A stretch of 64,000 nt of DNA from Sphingomonas brevis (GCF_023516505.1 NZ_JAMGBB010000001.1:1798001-1862000), one strand, 5' to 3'; shown: positions 37,107 to 45,913, numbered from the stretch's first letter. Notes: generated from the sequence alone by a model not told the origin. A program made the numbers and translations.

Positions 37107-37849
37107 TGATTTTCCTGATTGCGGCGGCATTGGCCCAAGCGGCGTCCGGACCGGTGGCGCCGGCTCCGCCATCCTCATGCCCGACGGTCCTGACCCAGGC
37201 TGCCCAGTCCTGCCGTGCGGTCGAAGCAAGCAATGCCGGCCGCTTTACCGAAGCGGCAACGGCGTTCGAAAGCGCCGCCGACCTGGCGCCGGCGGGCGAC
37301 CCGGCGCGCGAGCGTGCACTGGCCGCGGCGGGCAATATGTGGATTGCCGCCGGCCAGCCAGGCCGGGCAGTGGTTGCGCTCGACAAGGCGCTGGCCGGAA
37401 CGGGTCTGCAAGCGGAACAGCATGGACTGGCGCTGCTGGATCGTGCTCGGGCAGCCGAAGCTCAGAACGACCTCAAGACCGCCCGCGCAAAGGTTTCCGA
37501 AGCCGCCAAGACGATCGGCGAAGATCCCTATCTATGGTTCTTCTCGGCGGCGCTCGCGGTGCGCGAAGAAGATCTGCCGACCGCCAAGGCCGCGATCAAC
37601 CGCGCGCTGGCGATGGCCCCGGATTCGGCCGAAGTATTGTTTGAGGCCGGCCATATAGCCGAGGCGGAGGGCGCCAATGCCCAGGCGCGCGACTATTGGA
37701 ACCGGGCGATCAATGCCGACCCAAACGGCCCCGCCGCAAAGGCCGCGCGCGAGGCGCTGGCGATGAGCGATGTGCCGCTCACCGTCACCAACCAGGTCGC
37801 GACGCGTCCCAATGGCGACGGCGAGGGCCAGGACAAGAATCCGGAATAA
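37106..37849 (+). CDS. Secreted TPR-repeat protein
   Basis: 247 residues from ATG 37106, overlapping the hydrolase TGA by one base, so translation is coupled. A short signal peptide ([15 protein letters not shown]) is followed by helical repeats of TPR type: AVEASNAGRFTEAATAFESAADLAP, AAAGNMWIAAGQPGRAVVALDKAL, ALAVREEDLPTAKAAINRALAMAP and LFEAGHIAEAEGANAQARDYWNRAINADP. A disordered acidic tail ends EGQDKNPE. Probably a periplasmic scaffold; partner unknown. Confidence 0.8.
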   Translation: MIFLIAAALAQAASGPVAPAPPSSCPTVLTQAAQSCRAVEASNAGRFTEAATAFESAADLAPAGDPARERALAAAGNMWIAAGQPGRAVVALDKALAGTGLQAEQHGLALLDRARAAEAQNDLKTARAKVSEAAKTIGEDPYLWFFSAALAVREEDLPTAKAAINRALAMAPDSAEVLFEAGHIAEAEGANAQARDYWNRAINADPNGPAAKAAREALAMSDVPLTVTNQVATRPNGDGEGQDKNPE

Positions 37850-37853
37850 GCGC

Positions 37854-38588
37854 CTAGCCGGCGTCGATGTCGTAATCGACCGTAGTCACCACGCGAATCT
37901 TCTGGAAGGGTGACCCGGAACCGCCGGAATCGCCCTCCCGCTCGCTGTCTCCGTCCCGCGGCCCGACAGAGAAATATCCCTGGCTGGCGCTCTTGATCGC
38001 GCCGACACTGGCGCCGCTATCCTTGGCGAATTGCTCGGCGTTGCGCCGCGCCGCCTGGTTGGCTTCCGCGATCATCGCCGGCTTGATGTCGTTGAGCTTG
38101 GTGAACGTGTAATTGAGGTCGCTCGAATTTATCGGCACGCCGGCCCGGATGAGATCGGCCTGGCGAGAATTGGCCGCTTGCACCGCCATCACCTTGCGGC
38201 TCTTGAGCTGGATCGACCGGCTGACCGTGACCTTGTCTTCCTTGCGCTCATAGTAATAGCTCTGGTTGACGCTGATTCCGGTGTCCCTGATTTCGTCCGG
38301 CTTGAAGCCCGCGCGCTGAAAAAATTCACGAACCGCGGATGCCTGGCGATCGACCGTCTGCTGAACCGGCGCGAGCGTGTCTCCCTTCTCGGAAAAGCTG
38401 ACCGTCCAGGTAGCAAGGTCGGCCGTGACGTCGCGCTCCGATACGCCGCGCACGCTGACCGACCGGTCGGCCATCTTGGCCCGGCGAAGACCGTCGCCGA
38501 GCAAATAGCCGCTACCCACCATCGCAAGTGAAAAAATACCTACCGCGCCGAGCAAAGCGGCGCGATCACCTTGAAATCGCTCTAACAT
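37854..38588 (-). CDS. SIMPL (DUF541) domain membrane-anchored protein
   Basis: 244 residues from ATG 38588, preceded by GAGAG; GTG 38615 is a less supported longer start. One N-terminal membrane helix (LLGAVGIFSLAMVGSGYLLGD) anchors a periplasmic SIMPL domain: SVSVRGVSERDVTADLATWTVSF, ADLIRAGVPINSSDLNYTFTKLNDIKPAMIAEANQAARRNAEQFA, ending IRVVTTVDYDIDAG. The family is linked to oxidative-stress tolerance and oligomeric channels, but its function is poorly defined. It is convergent with the TPR gene and divergent from gloA. Confidence 0.85.
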   Translation of the reverse strand: MLERFQGDRAALLGAVGIFSLAMVGSGYLLGDGLRRAKMADRSVSVRGVSERDVTADLATWTVSFSEKGDTLAPVQQTVDRQASAVREFFQRAGFKPDEIRDTGISVNQSYYYERKEDKVTVSRSIQLKSRKVMAVQAANSRQADLIRAGVPINSSDLNYTFTKLNDIKPAMIAEANQAARRNAEQFAKDSGASVGAIKSASQGYFSVGPRDGDSEREGDSGGSGSPFQKIRVVTTVDYDIDAG

Positions 38589-38699
38589 GGAACGACTCTC
38601 TCGGTTCGTCGTCACTCAAGGACGGCCACCGGACAGGATTGCCGGTCACGAACCGTCGACGAACCGTGCATATATAGCGATGAACGGAGTAAGGCTAAA

Positions 38700-39113
38700 G
38701 TGAAATTCCTCCATTCGATGCTCCGGGTCTCAGATCCCGAATCCACTGTTGCATTCTTTCAACTGCTCGGCCTTGAAGAGCGACGGCGCATGGAAGTGCC
38801 CGAGGGCAAATACACGCTCATCTTCATGGGTGTGCCGGGCGACGACGGCGGCGAGGTCGAGCTGACCCACAATTGGGACGAGACCGGCTATGCTGGCGGG
38901 CGCAACTTCGGCCACCTAGCGTTCCGGGTCGACGATATCTACGCCACCTGCCGGAAGCTCATGGACAATGGCGTGACGATCCATCGGCCGCCGCGCGACG
39001 GCCATATGGCGTTTGTGAAAAGCCCCGATGGCATCTCGATCGAGCTGCTGCAGAAGGGGCACCTCGAGCCGGCCGAGCCCTGGACCTCGATGGCCAATGT
39101 GGGGAGCTGGTGA
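38700..39113 (+). CDS. gloA: Lactoylglutathione lyase (glyoxalase I)
   Basis: 137 residues from GTG 38700. The predicted metal ligands of bacterial GloA are all present: His5 (KFLHSMLRV), Glu54 (GEVELTHNW), His72 (FGHLAFRVDD) and Glu115 (GISIELLQKG). The short loop pattern fits the Ni/Co-dependent class. It isomerises the methylglyoxal-glutathione hemithioacetal to S-lactoylglutathione, the substrate of the next gene, gloB, whose ATG overlaps this stop by one base. Confidence 0.92.
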   Translation: MKFLHSMLRVSDPESTVAFFQLLGLEERRRMEVPEGKYTLIFMGVPGDDGGEVELTHNWDETGYAGGRNFGHLAFRVDDIYATCRKLMDNGVTIHRPPRDGHMAFVKSPDGISIELLQKGHLEPAEPWTSMANVGSW

Positions 39114-39853
39114 TGGCGTCGGCGCTGGAAATCGTTGCCGTCCCGGCCTTCGCCGACAATTATCTGTGGCTGGTGCATGACGCGGACAGCGGCGAGGCCG
39201 CGGTGGTTGATCCGGGCGATCCGGCCCCGGTGCTCGCCGAAGCCGAACGTCGCGGCTGGCGGATCACCAGAATCTTCAATACGCATTGGCACCCTGACCA
39301 CACCGGCGGCAATCTGGCGATCAAGGAAAAGACCGGAGCCAGGATCATTGGCCCGGCCGGCGAGAATGGCCGGATCCCGGGGCTGGATGTCGCGCTGGAG
39401 GAAGGCGACCATGTGTCGCTCGGTGCGCATCGGGCCGAGGTGTGGGAGGTGCCGGGGCATACGCTGGGCCATATTGCCTACGTCTTCGACGGTGACCGGG
39501 TGGCATTTGTCGGCGACACGCTGTTCGTCATGGGTTGCGGCCGCCTGTTCGAAGGCACGCCGGAGCAGATGCATTATTCGCTCGGCCGCCTCGCCGGATT
39601 GCCGGCCGACACCAGGCTATTTTGCGCGCACGAATATACGCTGGCGAACGCCCGGTTCGCCGCTCACGCTTTTCCCCAAAACCGCGAAATCGCTGCTCGC
39701 CTGGCGCACGTTGAACAAGAGCGAGCCTCTGCACGCCCGACAGTTCCGACAACGGTTGGGGAGGAGCGGGCAACCAACCCCTTCCTGTTGGCGCGAGACA
39801 CCGAACATTTCGCGGATTTGCGCCGCGCGAAGGATGAATTTCGTTCGGCCTAA
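39113..39853 (+). CDS. gloB: Hydroxyacylglutathione hydrolase (glyoxalase II)
   Basis: 246 residues from ATG 39113. The metallo-beta-lactamase fold has the zinc motif THWHPDHTGG and further ligands in VPGHTLGHIAYV and GDTLF; the C-terminal glutathione-binding region ends TNPFLLARDTEHFADL. It cleaves S-lactoylglutathione to lactate and glutathione, completing methylglyoxal removal with gloA. Translation is coupled to gloA through the TGATG overlap. Three secreted paralogues follow on the same strand. Confidence 0.93.
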   Translation: MASALEIVAVPAFADNYLWLVHDADSGEAAVVDPGDPAPVLAEAERRGWRITRIFNTHWHPDHTGGNLAIKEKTGARIIGPAGENGRIPGLDVALEEGDHVSLGAHRAEVWEVPGHTLGHIAYVFDGDRVAFVGDTLFVMGCGRLFEGTPEQMHYSLGRLAGLPADTRLFCAHEYTLANARFAAHAFPQNREIAARLAHVEQERASARPTVPTTVGEERATNPFLLARDTEHFADLRRAKDEFRSA

Positions 39854-39902
39854 GTTCAGGCTCACGCGTTTAGGATGATGGCACTTTCAAAGGAGAGTCG
39901 CG

Positions 39903-40322
39903 ATGAAGCTGCGGGTCCCAACACTCACCATGATCGGCGCCCTGTGCGCGCTCGCGACCCTTTCGGCCAGCCAGGCGGAAGTCGCCCCAACGCCCGCTGC
40001 ATCGCAGAAACTCGCCAAGGCGCTGGAAGGCCGGACGGCGGGTCAGCCGGTCAACTGCATCCAGAATATTCGCGGCCAGGCCAAGATGCGGGTGATCGAC
40101 GACTGGACAATCTTGTTCCGCGATCAGAGCACAATCTACGTGCAGAAGCCGCGGAGCGAATGTGTTGGGATTGAAGATGGCAAATACGCCCTGGTGACGC
40201 GCAAATTCGGCAGCGGAGAGATTTGTTCGGGCGACATCAACCAGCTGGTCGATGTGGGAACGGGTTTCCAGGCCGGTCACTGCACCTTTGGGGAGTTTGT
40301 CCCATACCGCCGGATCAAATAG
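39903..40322 (+). CDS. Secreted DUF6491-like protein, paralogue 1 of 3
   Basis: 139 residues after a good ribosome site (AAAGGAGAGTCGCG). Signal peptide MKLRVPTLTMIGALCALATLSASQA. The mature pattern is CIQN...MRVIDDWTILFR...IYVQKP...C.G, then SGEICSGDINQLVDVGTGFQAGHCTFGEFVPYRRIK, with four Cys conserved in all three copies. The family name is tentative. No lipobox in this copy. It lies 49 bp after gloB and starts a tight tandem set. Confidence 0.6.
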   Translation: MKLRVPTLTMIGALCALATLSASQAEVAPTPAASQKLAKALEGRTAGQPVNCIQNIRGQAKMRVIDDWTILFRDQSTIYVQKPRSECVGIEDGKYALVTRKFGSGEICSGDINQLVDVGTGFQAGHCTFGEFVPYRRIK

Positions 40323-40339
40323 CCTGCTGAAGGACTGCT

Positions 40340-40759
40340 ATGTCGCAATTTGCCAAGATGTTGGTCGGACTCGCCGGTGCGGCCCTGGTTGCATCATGTT
40401 CCGCTCCGGCAGGCCAACAAACCCGTAGCCCGGAGGCCGAGCAGGAATTATCCAAGGCGCTGGCCGGACGGACGGCCGGAAAGCCGGTGAGTTGCATCGG
40501 CAACTTTCGAACGTCCGACATGCAGATAATCGACGATTGGACGATCCTGTTTCGGGAAGGCCGGACGGTTTACGTCCAAAACCCGCATGGCGGTTGCCCC
40601 GGCATTTCCAGCGGCAGCAATACGCTGGTGAGCCGGCTTTACGGCACGAACCGGCTATGCAGCGGCGATATTAATCACACCGTCGACCTGCACACCGGCA
40701 TCGGTGGCGGGTCCTGCGTATTCTCCGCTTTCGTGCCCTATACAAAGACGGGCGGCTAG
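40340..40759 (+). CDS. DUF6491-like lipoprotein, paralogue 2 of 3
   Basis: 139 residues. MSQFAKMLVGLAGAALVASCSAP carries a lipobox (LVASC), so unlike copy 1 this one is probably lipidated. The body repeats the family pattern: GKPVSCIGNF, IIDDWTILFREGRTVYVQNPHGGCPG, NRLCSGDINHTVDLHTGIGGGSCVFSAFVPYTK. It starts 17 bp after copy 1. Function unknown. Confidence 0.6.
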   Translation: MSQFAKMLVGLAGAALVASCSAPAGQQTRSPEAEQELSKALAGRTAGKPVSCIGNFRTSDMQIIDDWTILFREGRTVYVQNPHGGCPGISSGSNTLVSRLYGTNRLCSGDINHTVDLHTGIGGGSCVFSAFVPYTKTGG

Positions 40760-40786
40760 GCCGCGCCAACCAATGGAGTCACGCCG

Positions 40787-41212
40787 ATGAAAGTGCCGAT
40801 GATGGCGGGAATCATGCTGTCCGGAATTGCCGTGTCATCCTGTTCGACCGCGCCAGCCGAACAATCATCCCGCAGCCCCGAGGCTTCCCAGAAGCTTACT
40901 GACGCGCTGGCCGGCCGAGTTGCCGGAACGCCGCAGCGTTGCATCAGCAATTTCCCGACGGCGGAAATGCGCGTGATCGACGATTTCACGATCCTCTATA
41001 CCGAGGGTGGACGAAGCACCGTCTACGTCCAGAATCCGCGCGGCGGCTGCCCGGGCCTTGCGAGCGGTTCGCGAACGCTGGTCGCGCGCCAGGTCGGCAC
41101 CAGCCAGATGTGCGATGGCGACATCAACGAGTTGATCGACCTGCAATCGCGGACCAGTGGCGGTGCCTGCGTGTTCGGCCCGTTTGTCCCTTACACCAAG
41201 TCGAAGGGCTAG
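40787..41212 (+). CDS. DUF6491-like lipoprotein, paralogue 3 of 3
   Basis: 141 residues. MKVPMMAGIMLSGIAVSSCSTAP has a lipobox (AVSSC). The body matches copy 2 most closely: MRVIDDFTILYTEGGRSTVYVQNPRGGCPG, SQMCDGDINELIDLQSRTSGGACVFGPFVPYTKSKG. Copies 2 and 3 appear to be the most recent duplication. It starts 27 bp after copy 2. Confidence 0.6.
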   Translation: MKVPMMAGIMLSGIAVSSCSTAPAEQSSRSPEASQKLTDALAGRVAGTPQRCISNFPTAEMRVIDDFTILYTEGGRSTVYVQNPRGGCPGLASGSRTLVARQVGTSQMCDGDINELIDLQSRTSGGACVFGPFVPYTKSKG

Positions 41213-41251
41213 AAAGGTGCGACACGGCTGTCCCCCGGACAGCCACGTCGG

Positions 41252-43024
41252 CTACCTTTTGTAGAGCGCGTCCAGCCGTTCGCCATAAACCCCGCCAATC
41301 ACGTGCCGGCGGATCTTCAGCGAGGGCGTCAACTGTTCATTCTCGACCGAAAAGGCCTCGTCGGCGAGGATGAAGCGGCGCACCTTCTCGATGACATTGA
41401 GATCGGCATTGACCCGGTCGACCGCCTTGCTGAGCGCGCGCTGCATCCCCTCGGGATCGTCCTGGAACCCCTTCAACTCCTCGGGGTCGGGAACCAGGAG
41501 GGCGACCAGGTGGGGTTGGCGGTCACCGTAGACCATCGCCTGCAGGATTTCAGGCTGCAAAGTGAGCATGCCCTCGACGCGCTGAGGAGAGACGTTATCG
41601 CCCTTGTCGTTGACGATCAGGTCCTTCTTTCGGTCGGTGATAACGATCCGGCCCTTGTCGTCGAGATGGCCGACGTCGCCGGTCGCGAGCCATCCGTCCT
41701 TCAGGACGCGCTCGCTTTCCTCGATATTGTGCCAATAGCCCTGCATCACCTGCTCGCCGCGGACCATGATCTCGCCGTCCTTGGCAATGCGGACCTCGGT
41801 GTTCTTGAGTGGTGGGCCGACGGTTTCCATTCGGATGCCGGCCGTTGGGCGGTTGCAGCTGACCACCGGCCCGGCCTCGGTCTGGCCGTAGCCTTGCAAC
41901 ATCGGCAGGCCCATCGCCTGGAAGAACAAGCCGACGTCAGGATTGAGCGGCGCCCCGCCTGACACCATCGCCTTCATCCGGCCGCCGAACTTCTTGCGGA
42001 CCTTGCGCCTCAGGGTCAGCGACAGGATGCCATCCATCGGCAGGTCCCAGGGCACCGATCGTCCGGAGTAGCGCTTGGATTCGATGCTCATCGCGCGGCC
42101 CATCATATAGGCAGGTATCCCGCCGTCCTTTTCGACCTGCTTCAGGATTTTGGCGCGAAGCATCTCAAACAGGCGCGGCACGACGACCATGATCGTCGGG
42201 CGCACTTCCTCGATATTCGCAGCAAGCTTTTCGAGGCTCTCGGCGTAATAGATTTCGGCGCCAAGCGAGATCGGGAAATGCTGGCCGCCGGTATGCTCGT
42301 AGGCATGGGACGCCGGAAGAAACGACAGGAATATCTCGTCGTCCCAACCGAAATCGTTGGCGATGACATCGGTGCACCCCTCGGCATTGTGGAGGATCAT
42401 GCCGTGGTGCTGCATCACCCCGCGCGGAGCGCCGCCGGTACCGCTGGTGTAGATGATGCAGGCGAGGTCCTCGCGCGTCACGGCCGCCATGCGCCTTTCA
42501 AGCTCGGCGATGTCGGACCCTCCGGCGATCAGGTCATGCCAATGGTGGAAGTGCGCGACGTCCGGAGACTGGCCGGTGATGATGTCGTCGATCGAAATGA
42601 CGTGGCGGCATTCCGACGCGAACAGCACGGCGGGCAGCAGATTCTTGGCCAGCTTCTGGGTCGAAACGATCACCGCGCTGGCGCCGCTATTGGCGAGGAT
42701 ATGCTGGTGATCGCGGGTAGTGTTGGTGATGTAGGTCGGCACGGTGACGCAGCCGGCGGCCATGATGCCGAGATCCGCGACCAGCCATTCGGGCCGGTTT
42801 TCACTGACCAGCATCACCCGGTCGCCGGGCTTCAATCCCATTCTGCGCAGGCTGTCGGCAAGTGCCGCCACATGGCGCGCGGCCTCGGCATAGCTGATCG
42901 ACTGCCACTTGCCGTCCACTTTCCTCGACAGGAATGGGCGGCCGCTCCTTTCGCGCGCCCTCGTCAGGAACATGGTGACGAGGTTTGGAAACTTCTCCAG
43001 CTCCGTCTTCGACCTTTCGGCCAT
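41252..43024 (-). CDS. Long-chain-fatty-acid-CoA ligase (AMP-forming synthetase)
   Basis: 590 residues after GGGGAGAGCG. The ANL motifs are IIYTSGTGGAPRGVMQHHG (P-loop with Arg in place of the usual Lys), YGQTEAGPVVSCNRP (A5), and WLATGDVGHLDDKGRIVITDRKKDLIVNDKGDNVSPQRVE (A7-A8). Length and the ACSL-like NLVTMFLTRARERSGRPFL start suggest a long-chain acyl-CoA synthetase, FadD15-like. It activates fatty acids to acyl-CoA at the membrane. It lies 9 bp downstream of ggt on the same strand. Confidence 0.9.
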   Translation of the reverse strand: MAERSKTELEKFPNLVTMFLTRARERSGRPFLSRKVDGKWQSISYAEAARHVAALADSLRRMGLKPGDRVMLVSENRPEWLVADLGIMAAGCVTVPTYITNTTRDHQHILANSGASAVIVSTQKLAKNLLPAVLFASECRHVISIDDIITGQSPDVAHFHHWHDLIAGGSDIAELERRMAAVTREDLACIIYTSGTGGAPRGVMQHHGMILHNAEGCTDVIANDFGWDDEIFLSFLPASHAYEHTGGQHFPISLGAEIYYAESLEKLAANIEEVRPTIMVVVPRLFEMLRAKILKQVEKDGGIPAYMMGRAMSIESKRYSGRSVPWDLPMDGILSLTLRRKVRKKFGGRMKAMVSGGAPLNPDVGLFFQAMGLPMLQGYGQTEAGPVVSCNRPTAGIRMETVGPPLKNTEVRIAKDGEIMVRGEQVMQGYWHNIEESERVLKDGWLATGDVGHLDDKGRIVITDRKKDLIVNDKGDNVSPQRVEGMLTLQPEILQAMVYGDRQPHLVALLVPDPEELKGFQDDPEGMQRALSKAVDRVNADLNVIEKVRRFILADEAFSVENEQLTPSLKIRRHVIGGVYGERLDALYKR

Positions 43025-43033
43025 CGCTCTCCC

Positions 43034-44740
43034 CTATTGCTGGACGGCTGCACCTTCGCTGCGCGGATCGGCGGCGCCGACCCAATGGCCGTTCTTCCAC
43101 TCCAGGGCATTGGCCTTGAGGTACAGGTCGCCGACCTGAATGTCGGAGTGGCCCAATGCACGGAGCCCCGGCGTGATCGCGTCGAGGGCATTGCCCCGCT
43201 CGATATAGACCGTGGTGCCGCCGGGTGCGTAAACCAGCGGAAGTGCGATCGCGTCCTGCGCCGGCAAATTCCAATCGATTACGCCGACGATCGCCTTGGC
43301 GACCTGGGCAATGATCGTCGAGCCGCCAGCCGCGCCGATCGCCAGCCGAACCTTGCCGTCAGGCGCGAAAACGATGGTCGGCGACATGGAGCTGCGCGGC
43401 CGCTTTCCCGCTTCGACCCGGTTGGCGGTCGGAGCGCCGTCCTTGTCGGGGACGATGTTGAAGTCGGTCAGCTCATTGTTGAGGTAATAGCCGTTGACCA
43501 TCAGGCCGGAGCCATAGCTGCTCTCGATGGTCGAGGTGAGGCTGGCGACATTGCCGGCGGCGTCGGCGGCGACAAAGTGAGACGTGCCATGCTCAGCCTG
43601 CTCCGCAGCCGAGGCCAGTTGCGGGGCGCCCGCCGGCGTTCCGGCGCTGACCGACGCCATTGTCGCGTCCGCCGAGATCAATGCCGATCGTTGGCCCAGA
43701 TATTGCGCATCGGTGAGGCCGGCGACCGGAACCCGGACGAAGTCGGCATCGCCGAGGTAGCGGGCGCGATCGGCATAGGCGAGCCGCATCGATTCAATGA
43801 ACAGATGCCAGCTGGCGGGATTATCCTTGCCAAGCGCTTTCAGGTCGAAGCGCTCGAGCTGCTTGAGGATCGCGAACACCGTCGTCGCACCTGACGAGGG
43901 CGGCCCCATGCCGCAGATGCGATAACTGCGATAAGTCCCGCAGACAGGTGCCCGCTGCTTGGCATCATAGGCGGCAATGTCGCCAACCGTCATTGGCGCC
44001 GCGTTGCGCGGAGCGCCGGCTACGGCCGCGGCGATCGCCTGTGCGTTGGGGCCGACATAGAAGCTGTCAGGCCCCTGCTCCGAGAGCTGGGTCAGGAAGC
44101 GCGCAAAGGCCGGATTGGTGATACGCGTACCGACCGGCTTCGGGCTTCCGTCGGGAAGGTAGTAAATCGCCCGCCCCTCGGCGGTCAGCGCTCCGGTTTC
44201 GGCATCTCCGGCGAGCATCCGCCGGCCGCGCGGCGAGAGGATATAGCCTTCGCCGGCAAGGCGTATGGCCGGACCGAACAGCGCCTTCCACGGCAATTTG
44301 CCATGGCGGGCATGGGCCAGCGCCATCATCCGCACATTGCCCGGAACGCCGACGCTGCGGCCGCCGGGGATGGCTTGTTCGATCGGCAAAGGCTTGCCGT
44401 CGGCATAGAACCAGGTTGGAGTCGCCGCCATCGGCGCCTCTTCGCGCCCGTCGAATGTATCGACTGCGCCGCCCGCGTCGCTATGAACCAGAAAGCCGCC
44501 GCCGCCGATGCCCGAGCTTTGCGGTTCGACCACGTTCAACGCCAGAAGCGTCGCCAGCGCGGCGTCGGTCGCGCTGCCACCCTGGCGCAAAATCTCGGCT
44601 CCAGCCTCCGCCGCCCGCGGGTCGGCGGCGCTGACCATGCCCGGGACGAGCGCCGGCGGATTAGCGGATGGGGTGGTGGCGACAGTGGTGCAGGCGCCGA
44701 GCGCCAGGGCAGCCAATAGGGTCCAGGAACGGGCAATCAT
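43034..44740 (-). CDS. ggt: Gamma-glutamyltransferase (lipoprotein)
   Basis: 568 residues from ATG 44740 (MIARSWTLLAALALGACTT), with lipobox ALGAC. The pro-enzyme cleaves itself before the catalytic Thr at about residue 386 in EHGTSHFVAAD; the large-subunit side carries VEPQSSGIGGGGFLVH and the small-subunit side carries NNELTDFN and RPRSSMSPTIV. It transfers or hydrolyses the gamma-glutamyl group of glutathione in the periplasm. The gene lies between pyrD (10 bp upstream) and the acyl-CoA ligase. Confidence 0.93.
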   Translation of the reverse strand: MIARSWTLLAALALGACTTVATTPSANPPALVPGMVSAADPRAAEAGAEILRQGGSATDAALATLLALNVVEPQSSGIGGGGFLVHSDAGGAVDTFDGREEAPMAATPTWFYADGKPLPIEQAIPGGRSVGVPGNVRMMALAHARHGKLPWKALFGPAIRLAGEGYILSPRGRRMLAGDAETGALTAEGRAIYYLPDGSPKPVGTRITNPAFARFLTQLSEQGPDSFYVGPNAQAIAAAVAGAPRNAAPMTVGDIAAYDAKQRAPVCGTYRSYRICGMGPPSSGATTVFAILKQLERFDLKALGKDNPASWHLFIESMRLAYADRARYLGDADFVRVPVAGLTDAQYLGQRSALISADATMASVSAGTPAGAPQLASAAEQAEHGTSHFVAADAAGNVASLTSTIESSYGSGLMVNGYYLNNELTDFNIVPDKDGAPTANRVEAGKRPRSSMSPTIVFAPDGKVRLAIGAAGGSTIIAQVAKAIVGVIDWNLPAQDAIALPLVYAPGGTTVYIERGNALDAITPGLRALGHSDIQVGDLYLKANALEWKNGHWVGAADPRSEGAAVQQ

Positions 44741-44750
44741 CGGCGTTGGG

Positions 44751-45782
44751 CTAGCCGCTTCCCACTGCCTCCGCAATGCTGCTCATTCCAGCGCGATTGA
44801 GGCGTTCAACCAAGCCGTCTGCGATGCGCCGGGCGATGCCGGGGCCCTCATAGACCATCGCCGAATAGAGCTGGACGAGCGACGCGCCAGCGCGGATCCG
44901 TTCCCACGCGTCGTCGGCCGTAGCGATGCCGCCAACCCCGATCAGTGGAATTGCACCGCCGCTGGCCGCGCGGAACCGGCGCAGCGCGCCGAGTGCCAGC
45001 GACTTGAGGGGATCGCCGGAAAGTCCCCCACCCTCGCCGCGATATTTCGATAGCAATGGCGGGCGCGAAATGGTCGTGTTGGCAATGATGATCGCATCCA
45101 TTCCATGCTGGATCGCGATGCGGACGATCTGGTCGGGCTCATGCTCGCCAAGGTCTGGCGCTACCTTCAGGAAGATTGGCGGCCCGCCCTCCGTCCGTGC
45201 GCCTTGCACCGCCGACAGCAATGATCGAAGGGCGCCTTCGTCCTGCAACTGGCGCAGGCCCGGCGTATTGGGCGAGCTGATGTTGATGGTCAGGTAATCT
45301 GCCACCGGCGCCATCGCCCGCACGCCCGCCGCGTAATCTTCGATACGGTCAGGGCTATCCTTGTTTGCGCCTATATTGACCCCGACGATGCCGATCCGCC
45401 GACGCCGCTTGAGCCGCGCCAGCGCAGCCGCCTGGCCCTGGCTGTTGAACCCCATGCTATTGATCACCGCCCGGTCTTCCTTGAGCCGGAACAGCCGGGG
45501 TTGCGGATTGCCGGCCTGCGGTTTGGGCGTGACCGTGCCGATCTCGACGAAGCCGAATCCGAGGCGGAGCATCGCATCGGGCACCTCGGCGTCCTTGTCG
45601 AACCCCGCCGCGAGGCCAACTGGCGAGGCGAAGCGCAGGCCGGCAACAATCTGCGATAATATCGGTGGGAATGCCGGCATCGGCAATTGAGGCGCGAAGG
45701 AAAGGGCTTTGACCGCCGCGCGGTGCGCGGTTTCGGCGTCGAGCGCGAAGGCGAGCGGTCGAATGAGCTTGTAGAGGGCCAT
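44751..45782 (-). CDS. pyrD: Dihydroorotate dehydrogenase (quinone), class 2
   Basis: 343 residues from ATG 45782 (MALYKLIRPLAFALDAETAHRAAVKAL), the membrane-associating helix of class 2 enzymes. Further upstream the frame is open only because the dispersed repeat at 45796-45858 is itself open. Core motifs include VGLAAGFDKDAEV, FVEIGTVTPKPQ, NSMGFNSQG, NISSPNTPGLRQLQ and the catalytic-base region. FMN enzyme of pyrimidine synthesis. Convergently arranged upstream of ggt. Confidence 0.95.
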   Translation of the reverse strand: MALYKLIRPLAFALDAETAHRAAVKALSFAPQLPMPAFPPILSQIVAGLRFASPVGLAAGFDKDAEVPDAMLRLGFGFVEIGTVTPKPQAGNPQPRLFRLKEDRAVINSMGFNSQGQAAALARLKRRRRIGIVGVNIGANKDSPDRIEDYAAGVRAMAPVADYLTINISSPNTPGLRQLQDEGALRSLLSAVQGARTEGGPPIFLKVAPDLGEHEPDQIVRIAIQHGMDAIIIANTTISRPPLLSKYRGEGGGLSGDPLKSLALGALRRFRAASGGAIPLIGVGGIATADDAWERIRAGASLVQLYSAMVYEGPGIARRIADGLVERLNRAGMSSIAEAVGSG

Positions 45783-45795
45783 TGGTCGTTCGTCT

Positions 45796-45858
45796 GTCAT
45801 TGCGAGCGAAGCGAAGCAATCCATGGATTGCCGCATCGCTGACGCTCCTCGCAATGAC
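45796..45858. repeat. Dispersed palindromic repeat (GTCATTGCGAGC... type)
   Basis: GTCATTGCGAG (45796-45806) is the inverse of CTCGCAATGAC at the other end; the centre GCAATCCATGGATTGC is a perfect 16-bp palindrome. This element type is widespread in bacterial intergenic DNA and forms a long hairpin. It lies between pyrD and the suf regulator, 38 bp upstream of the suf promoter region. Confidence 0.85.
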
Positions 45859-45863
45859 TTTGG

Positions 45864-45892
45864 TTGTTTTTCGCCATGCAAAGGACTAAATC
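45864..45892 (+). promoter_or_regulatory. Candidate suf operon promoter
   Basis: TTGTTT (45864-45869) and TAAATC (45887-45892) are 17 bp apart. The -10 lies inside the inverted repeat at 45886-45913, where a bound regulator would block polymerase. Confidence 0.4.
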
Positions 45893-45913
45893 GGACTGGA
45901 AAGCTCCGATTAG
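45886..45913. promoter_or_regulatory. Inverted repeat, probable operator of the Rrf2 suf regulator
   Basis: CTAAATCGGA (45886-45895) and TCCGATTAG (45905-45913) form a near-perfect inverted repeat ending two bases before the regulator's ATG (45916). The dyad symmetry, overlap with the -10 and position suit autorepression by the encoded Rrf2 protein. Confidence 0.5.
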
